The notes below the pieces were generated by a model. The model was not told where the DNA came from. It searched no databases and was given only the letters and a program-made list of their open reading frames with translations. Shown here piece by piece: positions 1 to 8,213 of a DNA stretch of 14,280 bases. Position 1 is the stretch's first letter. Every line of letters starts with the position of its first letter. A program made the position numbers and the translations under genes. The DNA comes from an uncultured Sulfitobacter sp. (GTDB lineage: Bacteria > Pseudomonadota > Alphaproteobacteria > Rhodobacterales > Rhodobacteraceae): assembly GCA_937923365.1 (NCBI GenBank), contig CALAIJ010000281.1, positions 1 to 14,280 of the forward strand, read 5' to 3'.

Positions 1-1430
1 TCCGCCGCCAGCTTGCGGTTGATGAACAGCGATACTGCTTCGTACAGAACATAGCCGATCGACAGGATGATCAGGAATTCCATCCCGTTGGCGGCAAGCC
101 GCGCGCCGACACCGGCAGAGGCCAGCTCCGTCGCGCTCACGCCCCAGAAACTGGCAACGGACATGACCACAACGGAAAAGATGACCACGCGACCAATGCG
201 GATATAGGACCGCTTGGTGGCGTAATATGCTTTTTCGGCCACGGGGCCTTCGCCACTCATCGCGGGAGTAAGATGGCGTACCAAACCGCGAATGGCGGTA
301 TCCATGGCGGGCGCGAACATCAGCAAGATCATGGTTTTGTAATGTGGTACGGTTCTGAGCAGTTCAAAATTGCCGTAACTGACCACGATGTTGATGATCC
401 ACCAGACTGCAACAAACATGAAAATGTTGAAGTAGGGGTACATCCGCGCTGTGCGTTCTTCGGCAGGTGTCACATCGGGATCAGCGCCGCGCATCATGGT
501 GACGCCATCCGCGCGGTACTTCCAGAAGATCACAATCAGGTAGATGTGCATCGAAAGGTTCAGCCAGAAGCCAATCCGGGTCTCGCCCGGAGGCACGCCA
601 TTGGTGGCATTGAAAATCTGGATGGCGCCGGAAAACCCTAGCAGCATGGCAAGCCAGAACTGGTGAAAACAAAATGCCTTGGCCGCGGGGGTCGCGACGT
701 TGAGCAGGCGATACTCAGGGTTCTGTGGCGCGAAGAAAAAGAATGCGACGGCCAGCATCACCCGCGGGAAAGTGAGGAGGTAAATGCCGACAAGCTGTAC
801 CACAGACAGGAAAGGCTCAGGCACAATTGCGTGGTTCACGAAACGCGCAACCACGAGAAAAACCAGGACGGCAACGACCTGCGTGCCAAACCGCTGCGCC
901 AAAAGCTGCAGGGTTTCGCGCAGGGTCATATTGTCGGGATCCGCAGGGGGCAGAATGCGCCAGCCCCGGGTGAGCCGCCGGAACGCCAGTTCGGCCAGCA
1001 AAGCCGCACCAAAGACAACAATCATGTACCCCAAAAGGATCAGCAGGCCAGAGCCGCCCCCGATCTTTTCATAAAAGGTCGAAAAGGCGCGGGCCTGACC
1101 GGTGAAAAGGCTGCCTATGCGCTGAAAAGGGATCACAACGGAAGACCATGCGCCTTCTGTGGCATGATACAGAAAATCAGATTCCCCGTTCGATTGTTCT
1201 GCCTCGGTTGCTGCGGCTTGGGTGTTCAACTGGTCCAGTAGCAAGGCCCGCACTTCGCCGTCAGAGAGCCGCGAGATCAGCGCATTGGCCGCCTCCGGTG
1301 TCAGCGGGTCGGGCAGGGTGACTTCTGCAGGCGCCGTGGTCGTGCTGGGCAATCCCATCTGGGCCTGTGCAACAGGTGCCGCCAAAATCCACAAAAGACA
1401 AAGCAGTCCGACCTGAATAATGCGTGCCAT
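1..1430 (-). CDS. MscS-type mechanosensitive ion channel, N-terminal part (cut by window edge)
   Basis: The reading frame is open from an ATG at 1430 down to base 1, giving 476 codons and no stop, so the C-terminus lies outside the window. Residues 1-23 look like a cleavable signal peptide (MARIIQ, a hydrophobic LLCLLWILA core, then APVAQA-Q). A soluble periplasmic stretch with the phrase DGEVRALLLDQL follows to about residue 130. After that come many hydrophobic segments, for example GLLILLGYMIVVFGAALLAE, VVAVLVFLVVARF, LLTFPRVMLAVAFFFF and FSVVVMSVASFWG. This layout matches large inner-membrane MscS-family proteins, which relieve osmotic stress; the conserved MscS pore and beta domain would lie beyond base 1, so the family call is by overall resemblance only. 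A GGGGAT stretch just upstream could serve as ribosome binding site. It sits alone downstream of a terminator, so it probably has its own promoter in 1431-1531, where I see no convincing one. Confidence 0.7.
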   Translation of the reverse strand, partial: MARIIQVGLLCLLWILAAPVAQAQMGLPSTTTAPAEVTLPDPLTPEAANALISRLSDGEVRALLLDQLNTQAAATEAEQSNGESDFLYHATEGAWSSVVIPFQRIGSLFTGQARAFSTFYEKIGGGSGLLILLGYMIVVFGAALLAELAFRRLTRGWRILPPADPDNMTLRETLQLLAQRFGTQVVAVLVFLVVARFVNHAIVPEPFLSVVQLVGIYLLTFPRVMLAVAFFFFAPQNPEYRLLNVATPAAKAFCFHQFWLAMLLGFSGAIQIFNATNGVPPGETRIGFWLNLSMHIYLIVIFWKYRADGVTMMRGADPDVTPAEERTARMYPYFNIFMFVAVWWIINIVVSYGNFELLRTVPHYKTMILLMFAPAMDTAIRGLVRHLTPAMSGEGPVAEKAYYATKRSYIRIGRVVIFSVVVMSVASFWGVSATELASAGVGARLAANGMEFLIILSIGYVLYEAVSLFINRKLAA

Positions 1431-1531
1431 GATGATATCCCCCAGTATGTGTCTTAAACGCACAATGAGAGGATTTCCGTCGCGGGGGCAACGCTAAATC
1501 GTTAATGCGCCCAAAGGCTGCTGGATTGGCG

Positions 1532-1560
1532 AAAAAAAAGGCCGAGCATTACGCTCGGCC
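1532..1560 (-). terminator. Rho-independent terminator (minus strand)
   Basis: GGCCGAGC (1540-1547) and GCTCGGCC (1553-1560) form a perfect 8-bp stem with a 5-base loop. On the minus strand the stem is followed directly by eight T (A-run at 1532-1539). It would end transcripts coming from the LysR gene or from the candidate small RNA just upstream, and it insulates the mechanosensitive channel gene. There is no T-run on the plus strand, so it is one-directional. Confidence 0.85.
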
Positions 1561-1613
1561 AAGTCCAACAGGGAGGTGTGAGGCGACGCGCCCGAGGGCT
1601 GTCCTTCCTCACA
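1532..1613 (-). ncRNA. Candidate small structured RNA or structured 3' UTR of the LysR gene
   Basis: On the minus strand, TGTGAGG (1613-1607) pairs with CCTCACA (1583-1577). The interior can fold further: GAC with GTC, then GCCC-TC-GGGC. A short unpaired linker containing CCTCCC, complementary to Shine-Dalgarno sequences, follows, and then the strong terminator at 1560-1532. The total is about 82 nt, the usual layout of a bacterial trans-acting sRNA. A weak promoter is possible: TTGATC at 1648-1643 and TAATTC at 1625-1620 with a 17-base spacer; the -10 is poor. I do not recognise a known RNA family. It could equally be only the 3' end of the LysR mRNA. Confidence 0.35.
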
Positions 1614-1651
1614 ATGCTTGAATTAGGAGCGCACAACGCGCGGATCAAGGA

Positions 1652-1700
1652 AGATATGCCTGATTAATCGGCATGTCCGGTATGCACAGTGTGCATATCT
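1652..1700. repeat. Cluster of nested short inverted repeats after the LysR stop
   Basis: Three dyads share this stretch. TATGCAC-AGT-GTGCATA lies at 1681-1697. ATGCC (1656-1660) pairs with GGCAT (1670-1674) around the palindrome GATTAATC. AGATATGC (1652-1659) is the reverse complement of GCATATCT (1693-1700), so the outer arms can also pair with each other. No T-run follows, so this is not an intrinsic terminator. It may be an operator, an RNA processing or stability element at the end of the LysR mRNA, or chance. Confidence 0.4.
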
Positions 1701-2608
1701 CATAGATTTTCCTTATTACGCAACTGCTTACGGTATGAAATGATCTCGTCCTGAACGAAGTCCTTGAAGGCGGATACGCGCTTGGATTGCCGTAATTCTT
1801 CAGGATAGGCCAAGAAAACAGGCACATCCGCCGACTCAGTATCTGGCAAGACCCGCACAAGGTCAGGGAAATCTTGCGTTACGTAGTCCGGCAGAACACC
1901 GATTCCCAGATCATGCAGTACCCCTTGCAAGACGCCGAAGTAGTTGTTCACCGTCAGCAGGGAGCGCACGTCGTTCAACATCAATTGCTGCACAAGGTTC
2001 ACGCCCGCGCCCACTTGCGCACTGTCCGTGTTCTGGCAGATCAGGCGATGTTCGGACATATCCTCCATCACCTGAGGCGTGCCGCTTGCTGCCAGATAGG
2101 CAGGCGTTGCGTAAAGACACATGCGCACGGTCATCAGGCGCTTGCGAATAAGGTCTGCCTGACTGGGCTCTTTCATGCGAATGGCCACGTCTGCCTCGCG
2201 CATCGGCAGGTCCAGCACGCGTTCCTCCAGCATCAGGTCGACTTTCAGGTCAGGATACTTCTCGTAGAGCTTGGGCAGGCGCGGGGCCAGCCAGAGCGTG
2301 CCGAACCCTGTGGTCGTTGTGACGCGTAACTCGCCAAAGACTTCTTCTTCGCTGTCGCGAATGCGCGCAGCGGCAGCATCAAGACGTTTGGACATGGCAC
2401 GGGTCGCGTCGAACAAAAGCTCGCCTTGTTCGGTCAGAATCAGACCGCGGGCGTGGCGGTGAAACAGATTGGTGTTCAACTGCTCTTCCAGCCCACGGAT
2501 CTGGCGCGAGACGGCAGACTGGCTCAGGTTCAGCTTGTCGCCCGCGTGGGTCAGGCTGCCCACATCGGCCACGGCGTGAAAAATTCTCAGCTTGTCCCAG
2601 TCCATCAT
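1700..2608 (-). CDS. LysR-family transcriptional regulator
   Basis: This 302-residue cytoplasmic DNA-binding protein is of normal length for LysR regulators. The N-terminal winged helix-turn-helix is clear: residues about 5-65 include LRIFHAVADVGSLTHAG, LSQSAVSRQIRGLEEQL and LFHRHARGLILTEQG. The effector-binding domain follows from about residue 95 (GELRVTTTTGFGTLWLAPRL) to about 290. The frame is open upstream to 2698, but the start is placed at the MMDWDK pair because GGAAG lies five bases before the ATG at 2608 and family members begin in this way; the ATG at 2605 is equally possible. The gene is divergent from the indolepyruvate oxidoreductase gene, and a dyad with a T-N11-A core lies between them, so autoregulation and control of that neighbour are likely. 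The ligand is unknown; an arylpyruvate or aromatic amino acid would suit the context, but that is a guess. Confidence 0.93.
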   Translation of the reverse strand: MMDWDKLRIFHAVADVGSLTHAGDKLNLSQSAVSRQIRGLEEQLNTNLFHRHARGLILTEQGELLFDATRAMSKRLDAAAARIRDSEEEVFGELRVTTTTGFGTLWLAPRLPKLYEKYPDLKVDLMLEERVLDLPMREADVAIRMKEPSQADLIRKRLMTVRMCLYATPAYLAASGTPQVMEDMSEHRLICQNTDSAQVGAGVNLVQQLMLNDVRSLLTVNNYFGVLQGVLHDLGIGVLPDYVTQDFPDLVRVLPDTESADVPVFLAYPEELRQSKRVSAFKDFVQDEIISYRKQLRNKENL

Positions 2609-2761
2609 GCGATCTTCCGTTGTCTGCATCTGTCCTATCGCATTTGGGCGGGAATGACAGGGGGGTGCTGGAATATGTCCGGCGAGGGACTTGCCCATGG
2701 CGCAAGCGGCGGACAGGTGCTGAAAAATTGGGCAGACCTGGCTGCGAGGTCACGCACCCTC

Positions 2762-2790
2762 TATACAGGTCAACATTTATGACCTATATT
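2762..2790 (+). promoter_or_regulatory. Putative promoter with LysR-type operator dyad in the divergent region
   Basis: AGGTCA (2767-2772) and TGACCT (2780-2785) form a perfect 6-bp inverted repeat with a 7-base spacer. Its core, from T2770 to A2782, fits the T-N11-A rule for LysR-family boxes. It falls between a possible -35 (TATACA, 2762-2767) and -10 (TATATT, 2785-2790) 17 bases apart, which would place the transcript start about 35 bases before the oxidoreductase ATG. ACAGG (2765-2769) and CCTGT (2791-2795) make a second, wider dyad. A perfect TTGACA lies on the minus strand (2798-2793), but I see no good -10 for it. The hexamer matches are partial, so the promoter is less sure than the dyad. 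Confidence 0.45.
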
Positions 2791-2832
2791 CCTGTCAAAG
2801 TCGCGCTATGATCCGTGTCAGGGAGGCCCTCA

Positions 2833-5800
2833 ATGGCAACGCAGAAGATTTCGCTAAACGACAGGTTCGATCTGGAGAAAAGCCCGGTTCTGCTGAACGG
2901 CACGCAGGCTTTGGTGCGCATGATGTTGATGCAATCGGCGCGGGATCGCGCGGCGGGGCTCAACACGGCAGGTTTTGTCACCGGCTATCGCGGCTCGCCT
3001 TTGGGGGCGGTCGACATGCAGATGATGCGGGCCGAAAAGCAACTGGCCCAATATGACGTCAAGTTCCAGCCCGGCATGAATGAAGACCTTGCCGCCACAG
3101 CGCTTTGGGGCACCCAGCAGGCGGAGTTGCGCGGCGAGGGCACCCATGACGGTGTCTTTGGTCTGTGGTACGGCAAAGGTCCCGGCGTGGATCGTTCCGG
3201 CGATGTGATGCGCCATGCCAATATGGCGGGCAGCTCCAAAAACGGCGGCGTGCTGATGGCCATGGGCGATGACCATACAGGCGAAAGCTCCACCGTGTTG
3301 CACCAGTCCGAATGGGCGATGGTGGATGCCTATATGCCTGTGGTCAGTCCGGCGGGCGTGCAGGAAATCCTTGATTACGGCATCTACGGGTGGGCGCTGA
3401 GCCGCTTCTCCGGCCTGTGGGTTGGCCTCAAGACCATGAAAGACACGGTAGAGGCCACGTCAGTGGTCAACGGTGATCCGCACCGCATGCAGCTGACGCT
3501 GCCCGATTACACGCTGCCCGAAGGCGGCCTGAACATCCGACTGGTTGACACGCCGCACCTGCAAGAGGCGCGGATGATCGACCACAAACGTTTCGCCGCC
3601 GAGGCGTTCTCGCGCGCCAACAAGATGGACAAGCGCGTTTGGGGCAAACCCGGTGCCAAGATCGGTTTTGTCGCGGCGGGCAAGAACTGGCTTGACCTGA
3701 TCCACGCCATGTCGCTGCTGAACATAGATGAAAACGAGGCCGAACGTCTTGGCATCAGCCTGTATAAGGTTGGCCAGACTTTTCCGCTGGATATGCAAAG
3801 CTTCCATGAATGGGCTGAAGGGCTGGATCTGGTCGTCGTGGTGGAGGAAAAGCGCAAGCTGATCGAAATCCAGATCAAAGAGGCGCTCTTTGATGATCCG
3901 CACCGTCGCGTCTATGGCTGGTACAAAGGCGGCGCGGGGCTGGAGCATACGCAAGAACTGTTCCCGACACGTGGCGCGCTTGACCCCATTCATATCGCTG
4001 AACAGCTGGGCGCTATCTTGATCGAAGAAGGCCGCAACACGGATGCGATCAAGGCTGGCATGCAGGCGCTGGACGACGCGCGGCGTGCGGATAATGCCGA
4101 AGATATCGCGGCCCGCCTGCCGTATTTCTGTTCGGGTTGTCCGCATAACTCATCGACCAAGGTGCCTGAGGGCAGCCGTGCCTACGCGGGCATCGGGTGC
4201 CACTACATGGTGCAGTGGATGGACCGCGAAACGCTTGGGGCCACGCATATGGGGGGCGAGGGCGCCAACTGGATGGGGGAATCGCTGTTTTCCACCCGCG
4301 ATCATGTGTTCCAGAACATCGGGGACGGGACGTATAACCACTCCGGCATTCTGGCCATCCGTGCGGCCGTCGCGGCGGGCACCAACATCACCTACAAAAT
4401 CCTCTACAATGACGCCGTCGCCATGACGGGCGGGCAGGGCAATGAAGGTGATCTGGACGCGCCGCGCATTGTGGACGAGCTCAAGGCGATGGGGATCAAG
4501 AACCTCGCCGTGGTCTATGACGAGAAGGAGGATGTGGACTTCGCCGCCTTCAAAGGCATCGAGACCCATGAGCGCGCCGATCTGATGAAGGTGCAAGAGA
4601 CGTTCGCCAAGCACAAAGGCGTGTCCGCCATCGTCTACATCCAGACTTGTGCCGCCGAGAAGCGCCGCCGCCGCAAGCGCGGTCTGTTTCCCGACCCGGA
4701 CAAGCGCGTGTTCATCAATACCGACATTTGCGAAGGCTGCGGCGATTGCGGCGTGCAATCCAACTGCGTCTCCATCGTACCGGCCGAGACCGAACTGGGC
4801 CGCAAGCGCAAGATCGACCAGTCCTCCTGCAACAAGGACTTTTCCTGCGTCAAAGGGTTCTGCCCGTCCTTCGTCACGCTGGAAGGTGCGCAAGTCCGCA
4901 AGGATCCCACCACGCAGATCGACATTCCCGATCTGCCCAAGCCCGACCTGCCAGCGATCAATGGCACCCACAACGTGGTCATCACAGGCGTTGGTGGCAC
5001 GGGCGTTGTGACCATCGGCGCGTTGCTGGCGCAGGCGGCACAACTGGACGGCAAAGGGGCCGGGATGATGGAGATGGCTGGCCTTGCCCAAAAGGGCGGT
5101 GCCGTGCACATCCATTGCCGGATTGCCGAGCGCCCCGAGGATATCTCCGCCATTCGCGTGGCCACCGGAGAGGCCGATGCGCTGATAGGTGGCGACCTTG
5201 TCGTCTCGGCAGGTCCCAAGACACTGGGGCTGACGCGGGCAGGGCGCACGGGCGCGGTGGTCAACTCGCACCAGATCATTACAGGGGATTTCACGCGCGA
5301 TACGGAATTCCAGATGCCCTATGACCGCCTGTCACTGGCGCTTGAGGCGCGGCTGAAAGACGGTGTGGCGATGTTCGACGCATCAGAACTGGCCAAGGCC
5401 ACTTTGGGCGACAGCATCTTTTCAAACATGATGGTCTTGGGGGCCGCGTGGCAGCAGGGCTTGCTGCCGCTGACGCTTGACGCTTTGGAAGAGGCCATTC
5501 GCCTGAACGGTGCCGCGCCAGAGCGCAACCTGCGCGCCTTTGAGATCGGGCGCTGGGCGGTGCTGCACCCCCAAGATGCCGCAGCTGTTCTGCAGCCCAA
5601 AGTGGTCGCCTTGCCCAAATCCCTCGACGAAAAGATCAAATTCCGCATGGAGCACCTGACCGCGTACCAAGGCAAACGTCTTGCCAAACGCTATGCGGCG
5701 TTCTTGGGCAAAATTCCTGATGATGCGGTCAAAGAAGCCGCGGCCAAAGGTTACCACAAGCTGTTGTCCTACAAGGACGAATACGAAGTGGCCCGCCTGG

Positions 5801-6246
5801 CGCTGACCAGCCGTGACAAGGCACGTGCTGAGTTTGATGGCGACTTCAAGATGAAGTTCCACATGGCGCCCCCGATGTTGTCCAAAACCGGCAGTGACGG
5901 GCGCCCCGTAAAGCGCGAATTCGGCCCATGGCTGGAAACGCCGTTGCGCCTGCTGGCAAAGATGAAGCGCCTGCGTGGCACGCCCTTTGATCCCTTTGGC
6001 CGCACGGCTGAGCGCCGGATGGAGCGGGCGTTGATTGCCCGATACCAAAAGGACATGGATGCGGTGCTGCCTTTGCTTTCGGCAGATACCCGTGATGCTA
6101 TTGTTGCCCTTGCGGAACTGCCCTTGCAGATCCGCGGCTTTGGCCCCGTCAAGCAAGCCGCAGAGATCAAGGCCGCCAAGCGCCGCGAGGAATTGCTGAG
6201 CGTCATCCATGCTGGCGGCACCGCAACAGCCAAGGCGGCTGAATAG
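2833..6246 (+). CDS. Indolepyruvate:ferredoxin oxidoreductase, fused alpha/beta type
   Basis: This is a 1137-residue cytoplasmic iron-sulfur, thiamine diphosphate enzyme. The family oxidatively decarboxylates arylpyruvates (indole-, phenyl- and hydroxyphenylpyruvate) to aryl-acetyl-CoA and passes electrons to ferredoxin. The order of parts is as follows. An N-terminal pyrimidine-binding and alpha-type region contains GFVTGYRGSPLG. A thiamine diphosphate domain begins near C433-SGC-PHNSS and has GDGT at 497-500, followed by NDAVAMTGGQ. A cysteine-rich cluster segment has C633, C636, C639 and C644, then C666, C672 and C677. A gamma-type domain has GVGGTGVV at 719-726 and MAGLAQKGG. A long C-terminal extension follows. 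This order is typical of the single-chain alphaproteobacterial form of about 1,150 residues. An in-frame GTG lies at 2815, but the ATG at 2833 has GGGAGG six bases before it and is preferred. Substrate preference cannot be read from sequence. Confidence 0.93.
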   Translation: MATQKISLNDRFDLEKSPVLLNGTQALVRMMLMQSARDRAAGLNTAGFVTGYRGSPLGAVDMQMMRAEKQLAQYDVKFQPGMNEDLAATALWGTQQAELRGEGTHDGVFGLWYGKGPGVDRSGDVMRHANMAGSSKNGGVLMAMGDDHTGESSTVLHQSEWAMVDAYMPVVSPAGVQEILDYGIYGWALSRFSGLWVGLKTMKDTVEATSVVNGDPHRMQLTLPDYTLPEGGLNIRLVDTPHLQEARMIDHKRFAAEAFSRANKMDKRVWGKPGAKIGFVAAGKNWLDLIHAMSLLNIDENEAERLGISLYKVGQTFPLDMQSFHEWAEGLDLVVVVEEKRKLIEIQIKEALFDDPHRRVYGWYKGGAGLEHTQELFPTRGALDPIHIAEQLGAILIEEGRNTDAIKAGMQALDDARRADNAEDIAARLPYFCSGCPHNSSTKVPEGSRAYAGIGCHYMVQWMDRETLGATHMGGEGANWMGESLFSTRDHVFQNIGDGTYNHSGILAIRAAVAAGTNITYKILYNDAVAMTGGQGNEGDLDAPRIVDELKAMGIKNLAVVYDEKEDVDFAAFKGIETHERADLMKVQETFAKHKGVSAIVYIQTCAAEKRRRRKRGLFPDPDKRVFINTDICEGCGDCGVQSNCVSIVPAETELGRKRKIDQSSCNKDFSCVKGFCPSFVTLEGAQVRKDPTTQIDIPDLPKPDLPAINGTHNVVITGVGGTGVVTIGALLAQAAQLDGKGAGMMEMAGLAQKGGAVHIHCRIAERPEDISAIRVATGEADALIGGDLVVSAGPKTLGLTRAGRTGAVVNSHQIITGDFTRDTEFQMPYDRLSLALEARLKDGVAMFDASELAKATLGDSIFSNMMVLGAAWQQGLLPLTLDALEEAIRLNGAAPERNLRAFEIGRWAVLHPQDAAAVLQPKVVALPKSLDEKIKFRMEHLTAYQGKRLAKRYAAFLGKIPDDAVKEAAAKGYHKLLSYKDEYEVARLALTSRDKARAEFDGDFKMKFHMAPPMLSKTGSDGRPVKREFGPWLETPLRLLAKMKRLRGTPFDPFGRTAERRMERALIARYQKDMDAVLPLLSADTRDAIVALAELPLQIRGFGPVKQAAEIKAAKRREELLSVIHAGGTATAKAAE

Positions 6247-6309
6247 CGCGCGGTTGCCCCTTATCCCAAAGCGGCCTATGACGGGCTGCAACGCGCAAAA
6301 GGCAAGACT

Positions 6310-7119
6310 ATGGCAGTTGGCATCTTCGATTCAGGCCTTGGGGGCCTTACCATTCTGGACGCTGTGCAGGCGCGCCTGCCTGAGGTGGATTTTGTATATC
6401 TGGCGGATTCGGCCAATGCGCCCTATGGGGTGCGCACAGCGGATGACATCTATGACCTGACCGTGGCGGCCACGCAGCGTCTGTTTGATGCGGGCTGCGA
6501 TCTGGTGATTCTTGCGTGTAACACCGCCTCTGCCGCCGCCTTGCGCCGCATGCAGGAGGGTTGGGTGCCTTCCGACAAACGTGTGCTGGGTGTTTTCGTG
6601 CCCTTGATCGAAGCCCTGACCGAGCGGCAGTGGGGCGACAATTCGCCCCCCCGCGAAGTGGCGACCAAGCACGTGGCCCTTTTTGCAACGCCGGCGACTG
6701 TGGCAACACGCGCCTTCCAGCGTGAACTGGCGTTTCGCGCCATCGGTGTCGACGTGGAGGCACAGGCCTGCGGCGGTGTGGTAGACGCGATCGAAGACGG
6801 TGATTTCATCCTTGCAGAAGCCATGGTGCGCAGTCACGTGGATGCCTTGAAGCGCAAGATGCCCACGCCTGAAGCGGCCATTCTGGGCTGCACCCATTAC
6901 CCGCTGATGCAGGACACCTTTCAGGACGCGCTGGGCGCGGATGTGCAGGTGTTCAGTCAGGCAGGCCTCGTGGCGGACAGTCTGGCCGATTATCTGGGGC
7001 GCCATCCCGACAAGATCGGCAGCGGCACGGCGGCATTCCTGACCACAGGCGACCCCAAAACCGTCAGCACCCGCGCCACGCAGTTCTTGCGACGAGAAAT
7101 ACGTTTTGAAGCCGCCTGA
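6310..7119 (+). CDS. murI: Glutamate racemase
   Basis: This 269-residue cytoplasmic enzyme interconverts L- and D-glutamate and so supplies D-glutamate for peptidoglycan. The N-terminal [11 protein letters not shown] (residues 4-14) and APYG (37-40) are hallmark motifs. Both catalytic cysteines of the cofactor-independent two-base mechanism are present: C70 in ACNTAS and C194 in LGCTHYPL. Length is normal. It starts 63 bases after the oxidoreductase stop, with a weak AAAGG upstream, and could be read from the same transcript. It is 47 bases before argC. The function does not relate clearly to the upstream gene, so the arrangement is probably only co-directional housekeeping. Confidence 0.95.
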   Translation: MAVGIFDSGLGGLTILDAVQARLPEVDFVYLADSANAPYGVRTADDIYDLTVAATQRLFDAGCDLVILACNTASAAALRRMQEGWVPSDKRVLGVFVPLIEALTERQWGDNSPPREVATKHVALFATPATVATRAFQRELAFRAIGVDVEAQACGGVVDAIEDGDFILAEAMVRSHVDALKRKMPTPEAAILGCTHYPLMQDTFQDALGADVQVFSQAGLVADSLADYLGRHPDKIGSGTAAFLTTGDPKTVSTRATQFLRREIRFEAA

Positions 7120-7138
7120 CCGGTAGAGAAGGCGAAAG

Positions 7139-7166
7139 ACTGACACGTTACTGACGGAATACTGAC
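7139..7166 (+). repeat. Three ACTGAC direct repeats, 11-base period, before argC
   Basis: ACTGAC occurs at 7139-7144, 7150-7155 and 7161-7166, exactly 11 bases apart and so on one face of the helix. The third copy touches the argC ATG. The 5-base units between them differ (ACGTT, GGAAT). GGAA in the second spacer is the only Shine-Dalgarno-like sequence for argC, so a protein or RNA bound here would cover the ribosome site. It may be an operator or a chance pattern. Confidence 0.45.
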
Positions 7167-8195
7167 ATGACACAGAATATCGCCATTCTTGGCGCCTCCG
7201 GCTACACGGGGGCAGAGCTGATCCGGTTGATTGCCAACCATCCTTCCATGAATATCAAGGCTTTGGGGGGCAATTCGAAAGCGGGCCAACCGCTGGCCAG
7301 CGTTTTCCCGCACCTGCGCCATCTGGACCTGCCTGATCTGGTCACGATGGAGGAGATCGATTTCTCCGGCATTGACTTGTGCTTTTGCGCGCTGCCGCAC
7401 AAGACCTCTCAGGAGGTGATCTCCAAACTGCCGAAAACGCTGAAAATCGTAGATCTGTCTGCTGATTTTCGCCTGCGCGACCCGCAAGCCTATGCCGATT
7501 GGTACGGCAACCCCCACGCGGCAGTTGAGACGCAAAAGGAGGCGGTCTACGGTCTGACGGAATTCTACCGTGAGGACATCCGCGCCGCCCGTCTGGTGGC
7601 GGGCACCGGGTGTAACGCAGCGACAGGGCAATTCGCCCTCAGACCCTTGATCGCGCAGGGGCTGATCGACCTTGATGACATCATTCTGGACCTCAAATGC
7701 GCCGTGTCGGGTGCAGGGCGGGCGTTGAAGGAAAATCTGCTGCACGCTGAGTTGTCAGAAGGCTATCACGCTTATGCCTTGGGCGGAACGCACCGGCATC
7801 TGGGCGAGTTCGACCAGGAGTTCTCCAAGATCGCAGGACGGCCTGTTCACGTACAGTTCACGCCACATCTGGTACCTGCCAATCGCGGTATCCTTGCGAC
7901 GTGCTACGTGAAAGGTGACGCGCAAGCCATTCATAATGCACTGCAAAAAGCCTACGCGGATGAACCGTTTATTGAGGTGCTGCCCTTCGGTGAAGCCCCC
8001 AGTACGCGGCATATTCGCGGCTCCAACTTTTGTCATGTTGGCGTCTCGGGTGATCGCCTTGAAGGGCGCGCCATTGTTGTAGCGGCACTTGATAACCTCA
8101 CGAAAGGATCAAGCGGGCAGGCATTGCAGAATGCCAATCTGATGCTAGGTCTACCAGAGACCGACGGGCTGATGATGGCCCCGCTGTTTCCGTAA
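7167..8195 (+). CDS. argC: N-acetyl-gamma-glutamyl-phosphate reductase
   Basis: This 342-residue enzyme carries out the third step of arginine synthesis: NADPH-dependent reduction of N-acetylglutamyl phosphate to the semialdehyde. The Rossmann motif [10 protein letters not shown] is at residues 9-18, the active-site cysteine is C149 in GTGCNAATG, and the conserved histidine region THRHLGEF includes H209 and H211. The C-terminal GSNFCHVGV and [12 protein letters not shown] stretches are typical. Length is normal for the longer (type 1) form. The start follows the third ACTGAC repeat directly, with GGAA seven bases upstream. ccmE begins 18 bases after the stop, close enough for cotranscription. 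Confidence 0.96.
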   Translation: MTQNIAILGASGYTGAELIRLIANHPSMNIKALGGNSKAGQPLASVFPHLRHLDLPDLVTMEEIDFSGIDLCFCALPHKTSQEVISKLPKTLKIVDLSADFRLRDPQAYADWYGNPHAAVETQKEAVYGLTEFYREDIRAARLVAGTGCNAATGQFALRPLIAQGLIDLDDIILDLKCAVSGAGRALKENLLHAELSEGYHAYALGGTHRHLGEFDQEFSKIAGRPVHVQFTPHLVPANRGILATCYVKGDAQAIHNALQKAYADEPFIEVLPFGEAPSTRHIRGSNFCHVGVSGDRLEGRAIVVAALDNLTKGSSGQALQNANLMLGLPETDGLMMAPLFP

Positions 8196-8213
8196 CCAAG
8201 AGGGCTGCACCGG

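Noticed and set aside
663..1241. 192-residue plus-strand open frame
   Set aside because: It lies opposite the mechanosensitive channel gene, whose signal peptide and membrane segments are continuous through this region; the plus-strand product is charged and featureless.
4150..5271. 373-residue open frame on the minus strand inside the oxidoreductase gene
   Set aside because: It is antisense to a clearly coding, motif-rich gene, has a composition rich in His, Arg and Ala typical of GC-rich shadow frames, and shows no recognisable domain.
6248..6296. Inverted repeat GCGCGGTTGC / GCAACGCGC in the oxidoreductase-murI gap
   Set aside because: One bulge, a 30-base loop and no T-run; not a terminator and too weak to call a regulatory element.
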